DNA from: an uncultured Lachnospiraceae bacterium
GTDB taxonomy: Bacteria; Bacillota; Clostridia; Lachnospirales; Lachnospiraceae
Assembly (NCBI GenBank): GCA_910586255.1
Contig: CAJUHR010000001.1
Location: 62,001-126,000, forward strand
Reading direction: 5' to 3'
DNA: 64,000 bases
Position 1 is the stretch's first letter. Each line of letters starts with the position of its first letter. The notes under the pieces are model-generated. The model was given only the letters and a program-made list of their open reading frames with translations. It did not search any database and was not told where the DNA came from. The position numbers were made by a program, and so were the translations under genes. Of the stretch, positions 50,263 through 58,414 are shown piece after piece.

Positions 50263-50701
50263 ATATTTGTTTTTATTTGTAACGGGAGGTCTGTTATACA
50301 ACATTATAGAGACCGCCTTTCGAGGTTGGAGCCACTGGACAATGTTTATCCTAGGTAGTATCTGCTTTATCTGTCTGGGATTGATTAATGAGGTGATACC
50401 CTGGGAGATGCCGCTGTGGCAGCAAGTATTAATCGGTGCCAGCATCATTACCGGTTTGGAATTTGTTACCGGATGCATTGTAAATCTATGGCTGGGGTGG
50501 GCAGTCTGGGACTATAGCGGGATGCCTGGCAATATCCTGGGGCAAATTTGTCCCCAGTATGCCATCTACTGGCTGCTGGTCAGTCTGGCCGGGATCCTCC
50601 TGGATGACTGTCTGCGATACTGGTGGTTTGGAGAAGAACAGCCACACTATAATATCGGGCTGACCAGGCGAATTAGCAAAATCGTCTGGTTGCCAATATA
50701 A
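50246..50701 (+). CDS. membrane protein of the CmpB/ABC-permease-like family
   Basis: 151 residues with about four membrane helices and the family pattern YNIIETAFRGWSHWTMFILG and CPQYAIYWLLVSLAG. The family is annotated as putative ABC transporter permease in clostridia, but no ATPase is present. In phages it sits beside the holin, so a lysis-associated membrane role is more likely. It overlaps the previous gene by 17 bp. Confidence 0.72.
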   Translation: MRQYLKYLFLFVTGGLLYNIIETAFRGWSHWTMFILGSICFICLGLINEVIPWEMPLWQQVLIGASIITGLEFVTGCIVNLWLGWAVWDYSGMPGNILGQICPQYAIYWLLVSLAGILLDDCLRYWWFGEEQPHYNIGLTRRISKIVWLPI

Positions 50702-50725
50702 GATAGAGAAAAGGAGAGTTGAGAG

Positions 50726-51214
50726 ATGAAGTTTGATTTTATCGATGCTTATAATGCTGCAGTAGGAACTGTGGTGGCGGTGCTGTCTACCATCTTTGGC
50801 GTGTACTGGTACCTGTTCGCCGGGTACCTGTTGTTTAACATCCTGGATTGGTGGACCGGATGGTATAAGGCCAGAAAGAAGAAACAGGAGTCCAGCTATA
50901 GAGGGCTGCAAGGAATTGTAAAGAAAACAGGCTACTGGGTGATTATCCTGGTGGCCTTTTTAGTGCCGGCTCTCTTCATCCATTTGGGGCAGGATTTATT
51001 AAATATTAAGCTGGATTTCCTTACGTTACTGGGGTGGTTTACGCTGGCAGCGCTGATGGTAAATGAGGCGCGAAGCATCCTGGAAAACCTGGTGGAGTGC
51101 GGCTACGAGATACCGAATTTCCTGATCAGGGGCCTGGCCGTTACGGACAAACTAATTCATGCTGGGGTAGATATTCCGGATGATAAAATTGGAGGACAGA
51201 ATGATGAAAAATAA
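50726..51214 (+). CDS. phage holin
   Basis: 162 residues of the Cph1/TcdE-type holin family: three or four membrane segments with the amphipathic LLFNILDWWTGWYKARKK loop and SYRGLQGIVKKTGYWVIIL. It opens the membrane at a set time so that endolysin reaches the wall. AAAGGAGAGTTGAG precedes the start. Confidence 0.88.
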   Translation: MKFDFIDAYNAAVGTVVAVLSTIFGVYWYLFAGYLLFNILDWWTGWYKARKKKQESSYRGLQGIVKKTGYWVIILVAFLVPALFIHLGQDLLNIKLDFLTLLGWFTLAALMVNEARSILENLVECGYEIPNFLIRGLAVTDKLIHAGVDIPDDKIGGQNDEK

Positions 51215-51587
51215 GATTAAAATATTTGCGCTATTGATATGCATGTTCTTTTTTGCTGCGGGGTGTAGTGAGGCCGAAAAAGTAAATGCCAACATTTCTC
51301 AACAGGCAGACTATTTTGAGTGTGAGCGAAGGATCACGGTTTACAATGCCAGGACAGATATGGTTATCATGGAAACAGAAGGATACATGTCTATTTCAAA
51401 CAATAACAGCGGTGAACTGGTGTGTACGGTAAAAACGGGACCGAACGAGTACAAGAAGAATTATATTTATCTGAATGATTATACAATGTATGTAGTTGAA
51501 GATATCACCGGAACACATACGGATCCTTATCATTATAAAATGTATTTCCACACGGAGTTCCCGGTTAGTATTGAAGTGAAACCATAA
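51201..51587 (+). CDS. phage-encoded beta-sandwich lipoprotein
   Basis: 128 residues from 51201 (GGAGGACAG upstream), starting inside the end of the holin gene. The signal peptide has a lipobox FAAGC. The mature part is beta-rich (RRITVYNARTDMVIMET; YIYLNDYTMYVVEDI) and resembles a lipoprotein common in Firmicutes prophages. Surface lipoproteins encoded at this position in other phages (for example Ltp of a Streptococcus phage) block DNA entry of related phages; that role is inferred here. Confidence 0.75.
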   Translation: MMKNKIKIFALLICMFFFAAGCSEAEKVNANISQQADYFECERRITVYNARTDMVIMETEGYMSISNNNSGELVCTVKTGPNEYKKNYIYLNDYTMYVVEDITGTHTDPYHYKMYFHTEFPVSIEVKP

Positions 51588-51589
51588 TA

Positions 51590-51669
51590 GTTGCGACAGT
51601 CGCAACAAAAATTCGCAAGCTGGAAACCGTAAGACAAGGTTTGGCCTGGGAATAATCCCGGGCCTTTTT
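51590..51669 (+). terminator. GTTGCGAC palindrome and terminator between lipoprotein and endolysin
   Basis: GTTGCGACAGTCGCAAC (51590-51606) is one of three such palindromes in the prophage. GGCCTGGGA/TCCCGGGCC (51643-51664, 4-nt loop) followed by TTTTT is a strong terminator. The endolysin ribosome site comes 8 bp later. Confidence 0.7.
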
Positions 51670-51687
51670 AAGATAGGAGAGAATATT

Positions 51688-52467
51688 ATGACATCTGTAG
51701 ATAAATTAATCAGCATAGCCAGGCAGGAGACTGGGTATCTGGAAAAGAAATCAAACAACGATCTGGACAGCAAGACGGGAAATGCCGGCAGCAATAATTA
51801 CACCAAATACGCCCGCGACCTATACCCATCATTACAAGGTCAGCCCTGGTGTGATATGTTTGTAGACTGGTGTTTTGTCAAAGCATTTGGGCAGGTATCC
51901 GCACGCCAGCTGCTGTGCGGAGGATTCAGTGCCTATACCCCTACATCTGCTCAGTATTACAAAGATAAGGGTCAGTGGGGGAATGATCCATCTCCGGGAG
52001 ACCAGATTTTCTTTAGAGATGCATACCGGATTTGCCATACTGGAATCGTAACGAAAGTAACATCCGACCGTGTGCACACCATCGAGGGAAATACCGGCGG
52101 AGCTTCCGGGGTTATTGCCAATGGCGGAGGAGTGTGTGAGAAATCTTATAATTTATCTTATTCCCTCATTTCAGGGTATGGAAAACCAAAATGGAGTTTG
52201 GTATATGACCCATGTTACATTGTTGGCTGGCATCACGACCAAAATGGGTGGTGGTATGCAGATAGTGGAGATACATACCTTAAAGCCTGCTGGAAAATCA
52301 TTAATGGTCATAAATATTATTTTAACCAGGATGGCTATGCAGTGACTGATTGGCAGCAGATCGATGGCAAGTGGTATTATTTTGAACCACGCGCTGGGCA
52401 TCCGTTAGAATGTGCACTGTATGTGACAGATAGTAACGGGGCTCAGGAGCCGGGAGAGTTTCGGTAG
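51688..52467 (+). CDS. endolysin: CHAP peptidase with choline-binding-type repeats
   Basis: 259 residues. Residues ~5-170 are a CHAP domain with the catalytic Cys in PWCDMFVDWC and His in CHTGIVTKV. The C-terminal ~80 residues contain aromatic cell-wall-binding repeats (GWHHDQNGWWYADSG; KYYFNQDGYAVTDWQQIDGKWYYF region). It cuts peptidoglycan peptide bonds after holin action. No signal peptide, as expected for holin-dependent release. Confidence 0.9.
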   Translation: MTSVDKLISIARQETGYLEKKSNNDLDSKTGNAGSNNYTKYARDLYPSLQGQPWCDMFVDWCFVKAFGQVSARQLLCGGFSAYTPTSAQYYKDKGQWGNDPSPGDQIFFRDAYRICHTGIVTKVTSDRVHTIEGNTGGASGVIANGGGVCEKSYNLSYSLISGYGKPKWSLVYDPCYIVGWHHDQNGWWYADSGDTYLKACWKIINGHKYYFNQDGYAVTDWQQIDGKWYYFEPRAGHPLECALYVTDSNGAQEPGEFR

Positions 52468-52669
52468 ATAAACCTATTTGAGCCAGGATGGCCGGATGAC
52501 TCGGTGTTGGTGCTGCTGGTGCCGGATCGGGAAAGGACGCTGCAGTATCAGGGATTAGTTGGATGATATTAATACAAGTCAGTGTTAAGAAACACCGCCT
52601 TCTTGTTGAAATCATGATCTGGCATACTTCCATTAAGATTTTTTCCAACATATCCATTATCCTTCTTAT

Positions 52670-52699
52670 AAAAAGGGCGGTAGGTGTTATCCTGCCGCC
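52670..52699 (-). terminator. terminator of the minus-strand gene trio
   Basis: GGCGGTAGG (52676-52684) pairs with CCTGCCGCC (52691-52699); on the minus strand the stem is followed by TTTTTAT. It overlaps the stop codon of the 52687 gene. The stretch 52468-52669 shows nothing except a short start-less plus-strand frame. Confidence 0.65.
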
Positions 52700-52887
52700 T
52701 GTTCTTTGATTTGATTATTCGATGTTATTCTATGTGTTGATGAATCCATATTGGAAATTATTTCTTCTAAAGGTTCTTTTTCTTCACATTTTGCTATAAT
52801 CTTCCATCGGTAAGTGTGCACAGGAAAAGAGTGATTTCCCAAAATATTCGGCATTGCATAAGGTTCTTTCCTTTCGATAAAATACAT
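52687..52887 (-). CDS. small hypothetical protein, 66 residues
   Basis: I take the ATG at 52885-52887, preceded by GAGAAGGAT; an ATG 24 bp upstream is possible. The product looks like a compact domain (MYFIERKEPYAMPNILG; VHTYRWKIIAKCEEKEPLEEI). It is the last of three small minus-strand genes between the lysis module and attR. Confidence 0.5.
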   Translation of the reverse strand: MYFIERKEPYAMPNILGNHSFPVHTYRWKIIAKCEEKEPLEEIISNMDSSTHRITSNNQIKEQAAG

Positions 52888-52937
52888 ATCCTTCTCGCTT
52901 TCTCCCTGCATTACCCGGCAGGGACGGAATGGAATTA

Positions 52938-53114
52938 TTAATATTCAGGAATCATGTCGGAAAGTTCTTCCATCTGTTCTTTGGTAATCAATTCTGCCGT
53001 TCTGGCGAACATGACCTGACCGTGCCTAAAAGCGTAATCAACCTTTCCACACGCCCAACTTTCAAGCATGATTTGATTTTTCAGATACTCATACCATTTG
53101 TTCTTTTCGTTCAT
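52938..53114 (-). CDS. small hypothetical protein, 58 residues
   Basis: ATG at 53112-53114 with AGAAGGGAAG upstream. The sequence is soluble and helical with one Cys (KNKWYEYLKNQIMLESWACG; ITKEQMEELSDMI). Not recognised. Confidence 0.5.
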   Translation of the reverse strand: MNEKNKWYEYLKNQIMLESWACGKVDYAFRHGQVMFARTAELITKEQMEELSDMIPEY

Positions 53115-53162
53115 ATCTTCCCTTCTTTCTCCCGGCGCAACCCCGCCGGGTGGGTGGTGTGG

Positions 53163-53312
53163 TTATTTCGATAATCTTATTATTTCCTCTGTCAAAGCCA
53201 GATTCTCACGAGCCAGCAATGCATTGGTGTCAATCTGCTGTTTGGCTACGTAAGCGAATACAGATGTAATAGAAGCCAGGGCTACAATTAATATGTTTTT
53301 CGTATCATTCAT
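53163..53312 (-). CDS. small single-pass membrane protein, 49 residues
   Basis: ATG at 53310-53312 directly behind a strong AAAGGAGGAAGAAC site. One N-terminal membrane helix (ILIVALASITSVFAYVA) is followed by a short charged helix of coiled-coil type (LLARENLALTEEIIRL). First gene of the minus-strand trio next to attR. Transcribed against the lysis genes, it may be expressed in the lysogen. Confidence 0.55.
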   Translation of the reverse strand: MNDTKNILIVALASITSVFAYVAKQQIDTNALLARENLALTEEIIRLSK

Positions 53313-53363
53313 GATAGTTCTTCCTCCTTTGGATTCAGATAAACAGGTACAGTATTACATATT

Positions 53364-53376
53364 ACTCTACGGTGTA
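53364..53376. other. attR: right prophage attachment site
   Basis: ACTCTACGGTGTA, matching attL except for one base. A TAA created by phage DNA at 53362-53364 ends the interrupted host frame immediately after the core. Confidence 0.85.
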
Positions 53377-53937
53377 GTCTGAGTCATCGCTGGTAAAAGC
53401 AGCGGCGGTGAGGCCAAAGCTGATGCTCTGGTCAATATTCAGATCAGTTTTGGGATCAATGCCGTTTTTCTTTAAGATATATTCAAATACCATCTGGGGC
53501 ATACCGCCGGCCCGGCCGCCTAAAACCTTCGCGCCCTTAAGCTTATCCCAGGAAAAGTCCCCGTCCGGCTCTCTGGCCACCAGAAAATTGCCTGCCCGCT
53601 GGGTAAGCTGGGCGAAGTTGACGGCATAGTCCTGAGCCCCGCCGGCGTAGGTATAGATGCTGGCTTCCGAGCCCATAAAGCCGATGTCAGCATCGCCGCT
53701 GACTAAAGCGGTCATCACCTTGTCGGCGCCGGCTCCGTTGACAAGGGTAAGGTCAATGCCCTCATCCTTAAAGTATCCCAGCTCAATGGCAGCGTACTGG
53801 GGAGCATAGAAGATGGAATGAGCCACCTCGTTTAAGGTGACCGGTGTCAGCCCGATGCCCGGCTTTGCTGTCTGGCATCCGGACAGAGAGACCGTCAGAA
53901 ACGCTGCAGTAAGGGGCAGAATGATTCTTTTTTTCAT
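53365..53937 (-). pseudogene. ABC substrate-binding lipoprotein, N-terminal fragment split by the prophage
   Basis: 191 residues from the ATG at 53935-53937, which has GGAGGAC on the minus strand just upstream. It begins with a lipoprotein signal ending LSGC, then an NMT1/SsuA-like domain (HSIFYAPQYAAIELGYFKDE; VSGDADIGFMGSEAS). The frame stops at phage DNA right after TyrThrValGlu. The product would lack the second lobe and could not bind ligand normally. Excision would restore the full gene with the piece at 5537-5980. Confidence 0.9.
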
Positions 53938-54172
53938 AAAGTCCTCCATAAAAAAGTGATAATACTCCATAATATGAGGTTCAACCCTTAAGTGAGCCGG
54001 TTTTTCAGACGGAAGGAAAATAAAAAACTACCAGTAATCCAGTGAAAGAACAGGAAAAATTCGTGAAAAAGCAGATTGTAATTTTCAGGGGAATGGAGTA
54101 AATTATAGAGCTGATACAAAACAGTATTCATGTCAGGGATGTTCAGGAAAAATGAAAAAGGGGATAAGTATT

Positions 54173-55573
54173 ATGAAGAATACAACCGTTAAGGATATGA
54201 CATCCGGTTCTCCGGCAAAGCTGATTCTCGGATTTTTTGTGCCCATGGTGTTCGGGCTTTTATTTCAGCAGCTTTATAATATGGTAGATACGATTATTGT
54301 GGGGAAATACTTAGGGGTGGAGGCGCTGGCGTCTGTGGGCTCCACCGGCTCCATCAATTTTATGATTATCGGGTTTTGCATGGGGGTGTGCAATGGGTTT
54401 GCCATTCCGGTGGCCCAGAAATTCGGGGAGAAGAATTTTTCCCAGCTTAGAAGGTTTGCGGCTAACGGGGCCTGGCTGTCCATCGGTTTTGCATCGGTGA
54501 TGACCGTTGTGGTGTGTGCTCTCTGCCGGAGGATTCTCCAGTGGATGAATACCCCGGCGGATATTATCGATGGGGCCTACAGCTATATTTTCGTGATTTT
54601 TATGGGGATTCCAGCCACCTATCTATACAATATGGTATCGGGGATCATCCGTTCCTTGGGAGACAGCCGGACGCCTTTGTTTTTTCTGATTATGTCCTCC
54701 CTGATCAATGTGGTGTTGGATTTGTTCACCATTGTGGTTTTAAAGATGGGGGTGGCAGGGGCCGCCTGGGCCACTGTGACAGCCCAGGCAGTTTCCGGGA
54801 TTTTGTGCCTGATCTATATGGTGAAACATTTTGAAATCCTCCACATGACCAGGGAGGAGGCTGCGCCAAGGGCTGGGATCATGAAGATTCTGTGCGGCAT
54901 TGGAATTCCTATGGGACTTCAGTACTCCATCACCGCCATTGGCAGCATGATTCTTCAGGTGGCGGTCAACGGGCTGGGCTCTATGGCTGTGGCGTCCATG
55001 ACGGCGGCCACAAAGATCAGCATGTTTTTCTGCTGTCCCTTTGATGCTCTGGGCTCCACAATGGCCACCTACGGCGGACAGAATATAGGAGCCCGCAGGC
55101 TGGAGCGGATGGGCGCCGGGTTGAAGGCAGCGGTGATTATGGGTTCTGTGTATGCGGTCCTGGCATTTTTGGCGCTGTGCTGTTTTGGGAATCCCATTAT
55201 AAGAATCTTTGTGGACGGGGATCAGACGCAGATTATCAGGCAGGCAAGGCAGTATTTGCTGGTCAATGCCGCTTTCTATATTCCCCTGGTTTTTGTAAAT
55301 GTGGTACGGTTTTTGATTCAGGGAATGGGCTATACAAAAAGGGCGGTGCTGGCCGGAGTATGTGAGATGGCGGCCCGTGCCGGGGTGGGATTTTTCCTGG
55401 TGCCGTATTTGGGATATGCGGCCGTGTGCTTTGCCAGTCCCTGTGCGTGGATCGCGGCGGATCTTTTCCTGGTTCCTTCCTATTTCGGAATTATCAGGAA
55501 GCTTTACCGAGAGCAGGGCAGGGAGGCCAAGGTGCTGGTAAAGGAACGCCCTTTAATAAGGAAGATTTTGTGA
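54173..55573 (+). CDS. MATE-family multidrug efflux transporter
   Basis: 466 residues from the ATG at 54173 (AAAAAGGGGATAAG upstream), with 12 predicted membrane helices in two MatE halves (LFQQLYNMVDTIIVGKYLG in the first; FFCCPFDALGSTMATYGGQN in the second). Such pumps export cationic drugs or metabolites using Na+ or H+ gradients. It diverges from the split binding-protein gene. Downstream is the terminator at 55633. Confidence 0.92.
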   Translation: MKNTTVKDMTSGSPAKLILGFFVPMVFGLLFQQLYNMVDTIIVGKYLGVEALASVGSTGSINFMIIGFCMGVCNGFAIPVAQKFGEKNFSQLRRFAANGAWLSIGFASVMTVVVCALCRRILQWMNTPADIIDGAYSYIFVIFMGIPATYLYNMVSGIIRSLGDSRTPLFFLIMSSLINVVLDLFTIVVLKMGVAGAAWATVTAQAVSGILCLIYMVKHFEILHMTREEAAPRAGIMKILCGIGIPMGLQYSITAIGSMILQVAVNGLGSMAVASMTAATKISMFFCCPFDALGSTMATYGGQNIGARRLERMGAGLKAAVIMGSVYAVLAFLALCCFGNPIIRIFVDGDQTQIIRQARQYLLVNAAFYIPLVFVNVVRFLIQGMGYTKRAVLAGVCEMAARAGVGFFLVPYLGYAAVCFASPCAWIAADLFLVPSYFGIIRKLYREQGREAKVLVKERPLIRKIL

Positions 55574-55632
55574 TTGACAAACCACATTGGTCTGTTGTAT
55601 CATAAAAAATGATTAAAAATAATGCGGGACAA

Positions 55633-55665
55633 AGAAGCCTTTCATCTTGACAAGGCTTCTTTTTG
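55633..55665 (+). terminator. terminator of the MATE gene
   Basis: AGAAGCCTT (55633-55641) pairs exactly with AAGGCTTCT (55652-55660) and TTTT follows. The right half overlaps the -35 region of the promoter for the next operon. Confidence 0.82.
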
Positions 55666-55676
55666 TGCATTATAAT
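55647..55676 (+). promoter_or_regulatory. consensus promoter of the amino-acid ABC operon
   Basis: TTGACA at 55647-55652 and TATAAT at 55671-55676, spacer 18. The -35 box lies in the loop and right arm of the terminator hairpin. Another reasonable promoter (TTGACA 55574, TATCAT 55598, spacer 18) lies upstream of that hairpin, so transcripts from it would meet the terminator. Confidence 0.75.
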
Positions 55677-55715
55677 CGAATCGCTGTAAACCATATTATT
55701 AAGGAGAGGACAATT

Positions 55716-56657
55716 ATGAAAAAGACAAAGAGACAAATCATGGCGCTGGCGCTGGCGATGATGACAGCTGTTTCCTTAAGTGCCTGTGGAGGAAGCAAGC
55801 CGGCGGAAACCACGGCTGCTCCGGCAGCAGAGGGAGCAGCCACTGAGGCGGCAGGAGGAGAAAGCCAGGTCTCTGAGGCAGAGGCAGGCAGCGAGGCAGC
55901 CGGAGAAAAGAAGGTACTGCGGGTGGCGATGGAATGTGCCTATGCGCCTTACAACTGGACTCAGCCGGATGATTCCAACGGGGCGGTTCCCATTGCAGAC
56001 AGCAATGAGTTTGCCTATGGATATGACGTGATGATGGCAAAGAAGATCTGCGAGGAGCTGGACTATGATCTGCAGATCGTCCGTTTGGACTGGGATTCTC
56101 TGATCCCTGCTCTCCAGAGCGGACAGGCAGACTGTGTGATTGCAGGTCAGTCTATCACAGAGGAGCGGCTTCAGGCAGTGGATTTCAGCGAGCCTTACTA
56201 CTATGCAACGATTGTTACCCTGGTAAAGAAGGGAAGCAAATATGAGGGAGCCAGGAGCGTGGCAGATTTGGCAGGAGCCACCTGTACATCTCAGCAGAGT
56301 ACCATCTGGTATCAGAACTGTCTGCCCCAGATCCCCGATGCCACTGTGCTGGCAGCTACGGCCAGCGCGCCGGATATGCTGATGTCCTTAAATGCAGACA
56401 AGTGCGATCTGGTAGTGACGGACCAGCCTACCGGCAAGGGCGCGTTGGTTGCTTATCCCAACTTTGTGATGCTTGATTTCGGCGGCGGAGAGGGAGATTT
56501 TCAGGTGACGGAGGAGGATATCAATATCGGTATCTCCATCAAGAAGGGTAATACCGAGTTAAAGACAGCCATTGACAGTGTGCTGACCAAGATGACCAAG
56601 GACGATTACTCCGCTATGATGGATGAGGCCATTGCAGTACAGCCTCTGGCAAACTGA
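55716..56657 (+). CDS. polar amino-acid ABC transporter, substrate-binding lipoprotein
   Basis: 313 residues after AAGGAGAGGAC. Lipoprotein signal with lipobox LSAC, an Ala/Glu/Thr-rich linker (~25-60), then a family-3 solute-binding domain (MECAYAPYNWTQPDD; YGYDVMMAKKICEELDY; VDFSEPYYYATIVTLV). It captures an amino acid outside the membrane and delivers it to the permease encoded next. The exact substrate cannot be told. Confidence 0.92.
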   Translation: MKKTKRQIMALALAMMTAVSLSACGGSKPAETTAAPAAEGAATEAAGGESQVSEAEAGSEAAGEKKVLRVAMECAYAPYNWTQPDDSNGAVPIADSNEFAYGYDVMMAKKICEELDYDLQIVRLDWDSLIPALQSGQADCVIAGQSITEERLQAVDFSEPYYYATIVTLVKKGSKYEGARSVADLAGATCTSQQSTIWYQNCLPQIPDATVLAATASAPDMLMSLNADKCDLVVTDQPTGKGALVAYPNFVMLDFGGGEGDFQVTEEDINIGISIKKGNTELKTAIDSVLTKMTKDDYSAMMDEAIAVQPLAN

Positions 56658-56751
56658 TCTGAGAGCTGTGGTGTGAAGCTGCCGGGCTTAGGTTTGCCTG
56701 GGCAGCAGGATGGGAAGCGCTTGTAAATGATTGATACTAAGGAGAGAGAAA

Positions 56752-57546
56752 ATGCCAACAGACTTTTTCGGCCGCGTGATGGCGGTGTTCCAGCGATATG
56801 GGATGTCCATGCTGCAGGGGGCGGGAGTCAGCCTGCAGATTGCGCTGGTAGGTACCTTTGTGGGATGTATCATTGGCTTTGCCGTGGGAATCATTCAGAC
56901 GATTCCTGTGGAGCAGAAGGACAACCCGGTGAAAAAAGGCGGATTGTGGCTTGTGAAAATGATCTTAAATGCCTATGTGGAGTTTTTCCGGGGAACACCT
57001 ATGATGGCCCAGGCAATGTTTATCTATTATGGCCTGTTTCCGTTGATGGGCTTTAACCCGTCCATGCGGCAGTCCGCTTATTTTATCCTGTCCATCAACA
57101 CCGGCGCATACATGGCCGAGACAGTCCGGGGCGGTATCCTTTCCATTGATTCCGGTCAGACCGAGGGAGCCAAGGCTATTGGCATGACCCATGTACAGCT
57201 GATGCTGTATGTGATTCTGCCTCAGGCTCTGCGCAATATTATGCCTCAGATCGGCAATAATCTGATCATCAATATTAAGGACAGCTGTGTGTTGTCGGTG
57301 ATCGGTGTGGCAGAGCTGCTCTACAAGACCAAGGCAGCAGCAGGAGCTCTTTATATGAATTTTGAGACCTACACCATCACTATGATTGTCTATTTTATCA
57401 TGACCTTTACCTGTTCCCGGATTCTGCGCTGGATGGAGAACCGGATGGATGGATCGGACAACTATGATCTGGCTACCACAGACACCCTGGCCCACACCAG
57501 CGGCATGTACAAGTATCCGGATGACAAGAAGAAGGAGGAGAGATAA
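56752..57546 (+). CDS. polar amino-acid ABC transporter, permease
   Basis: 264 residues from the ATG at 56752 (AAGGAGAGAG upstream). The HisM/GlnP family signature is present: FFRGTPMMAQAMFIYYG, the EAA loop TEGAKAIGMTHVQLMLYVILPQA-like region near residue 145, and five or so membrane helices. The stop overlaps the start of the ATPase gene. Confidence 0.93.
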   Translation: MPTDFFGRVMAVFQRYGMSMLQGAGVSLQIALVGTFVGCIIGFAVGIIQTIPVEQKDNPVKKGGLWLVKMILNAYVEFFRGTPMMAQAMFIYYGLFPLMGFNPSMRQSAYFILSINTGAYMAETVRGGILSIDSGQTEGAKAIGMTHVQLMLYVILPQALRNIMPQIGNNLIINIKDSCVLSVIGVAELLYKTKAAAGALYMNFETYTITMIVYFIMTFTCSRILRWMENRMDGSDNYDLATTDTLAHTSGMYKYPDDKKKEER

Positions 57547-58292
57547 TGGCTGACAACAATCATGTATTAAAAGTGCGCCACTTGAGCAAATCCTTCGGAA
57601 AGCATGTGGTGCTGCGGGATATTGATTTTCAGGTGGACACAGGGGATGTGACCTGTATTATCGGCGCGTCCGGTTCCGGAAAATCCACTCTTCTGCGATG
57701 CATTAATATGCTGGAGACTCCCACCACTGGTGAGATTTTATACCACGAGAAGGACATTACGGATCATGGGGTCAATGTGCCTGCATACCGTTCCAAGGTG
57801 GGCATGGTGTTTCAGAGCTTCAATCTTTTTAACAATATGACTGTGCTGGAAAACTGTATGGTGGGCCAGACCAAGGTACTGAAAAAGAAAAAGGAAGAGG
57901 CCAGGGAGAATGCCATGAAGTATCTGGAAAAGGTGGGCATGGCTCCTTATATCCATGCCAAGCCCCGCCAGATATCCGGCGGCCAGAAGCAGCGGGTGGC
58001 CATTGCCCGGGCTCTTGCCATGGAGCCGGAGGTGCTTCTGTTTGACGAGCCCACCTCAGCTTTGGATCCTCAGATGGTGGGGGAGGTGCTGGCAGTTATG
58101 CGTACACTGGCAAAGGAGGGGATCACCATGATTATCGTAACCCATGAGATGGCCTTTGCCCGGGATGTGTCCAGCCATGTGGTATTTATGGCAGATGGAG
58201 TGATAGAGGAGGAAGGAAAGCCGGATGATATTTTCGGAAATCCCAAAAAGGCCAAGACCCAGGAATTTTTGAGCCGGTTTATTCAGGGATGA
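57546..58292 (+). CDS. polar amino-acid ABC transporter, ATP-binding protein
   Basis: 248 residues with Walker A GASGSGKST, Q loop VFQSFNLFNNMTVLEN, signature ISGGQKQR and Walker B LLFDEPTSALDPQ. GlnQ/HisP type. It completes the three-gene uptake system; coupled to the permease by the one-base overlap. Confidence 0.95.
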   Translation: MADNNHVLKVRHLSKSFGKHVVLRDIDFQVDTGDVTCIIGASGSGKSTLLRCINMLETPTTGEILYHEKDITDHGVNVPAYRSKVGMVFQSFNLFNNMTVLENCMVGQTKVLKKKKEEARENAMKYLEKVGMAPYIHAKPRQISGGQKQRVAIARALAMEPEVLLFDEPTSALDPQMVGEVLAVMRTLAKEGITMIIVTHEMAFARDVSSHVVFMADGVIEEEGKPDDIFGNPKKAKTQEFLSRFIQG

Positions 58293-58324
58293 GGAAAGAG
58301 AAAAAAAGCGGTTTTCCGCTAAAA

Positions 58325-58365
58325 AGCCAATCAGAGATTGTAACAGGTTTCTGATTGGCTTTTTT
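58325..58365 (+). terminator. terminator of the amino-acid ABC operon
   Basis: AGCCAATCAG (58325-58334) pairs exactly with CTGATTGGCT (58351-58360), followed by TTTTT. Confidence 0.9.
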
Positions 58366-58414
58366 CTAAATCAATAATGATTATTTAACTATTTCTGATA
58401 TTATGTAATCGGTA

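Larger units (their letters stand above)
5973..53376. mobile_element. complete PBSX-like contractile-tailed prophage (~47.4 kb)
   Basis: The boundaries follow from the split host gene and its repeated core. All modules of a temperate myophage are present in order: serine integrase, repressor with ImmA-like protease, replication, terminase, head, contractile tail, baseplate, fibre, holin and endolysin. The tail genes follow the Bacillus PBSX/skin order (XkdK sheath, XkdM tube, XkdN chaperone, tape measure, XkdP-U). The only clearly broken gene is a methylase-like gene at 23446. Base composition drops at 8294-10500 and in a few inserted genes. Confidence 0.95.

Noticed and set aside
52468..52572. 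Start-less plus-strand frame after the endolysin (PDDSVLVLLVPDRE)
   Set aside because: It is only about 25 codons without a start or ribosome site; it could be a gene remnant, but the evidence is too thin to annotate.
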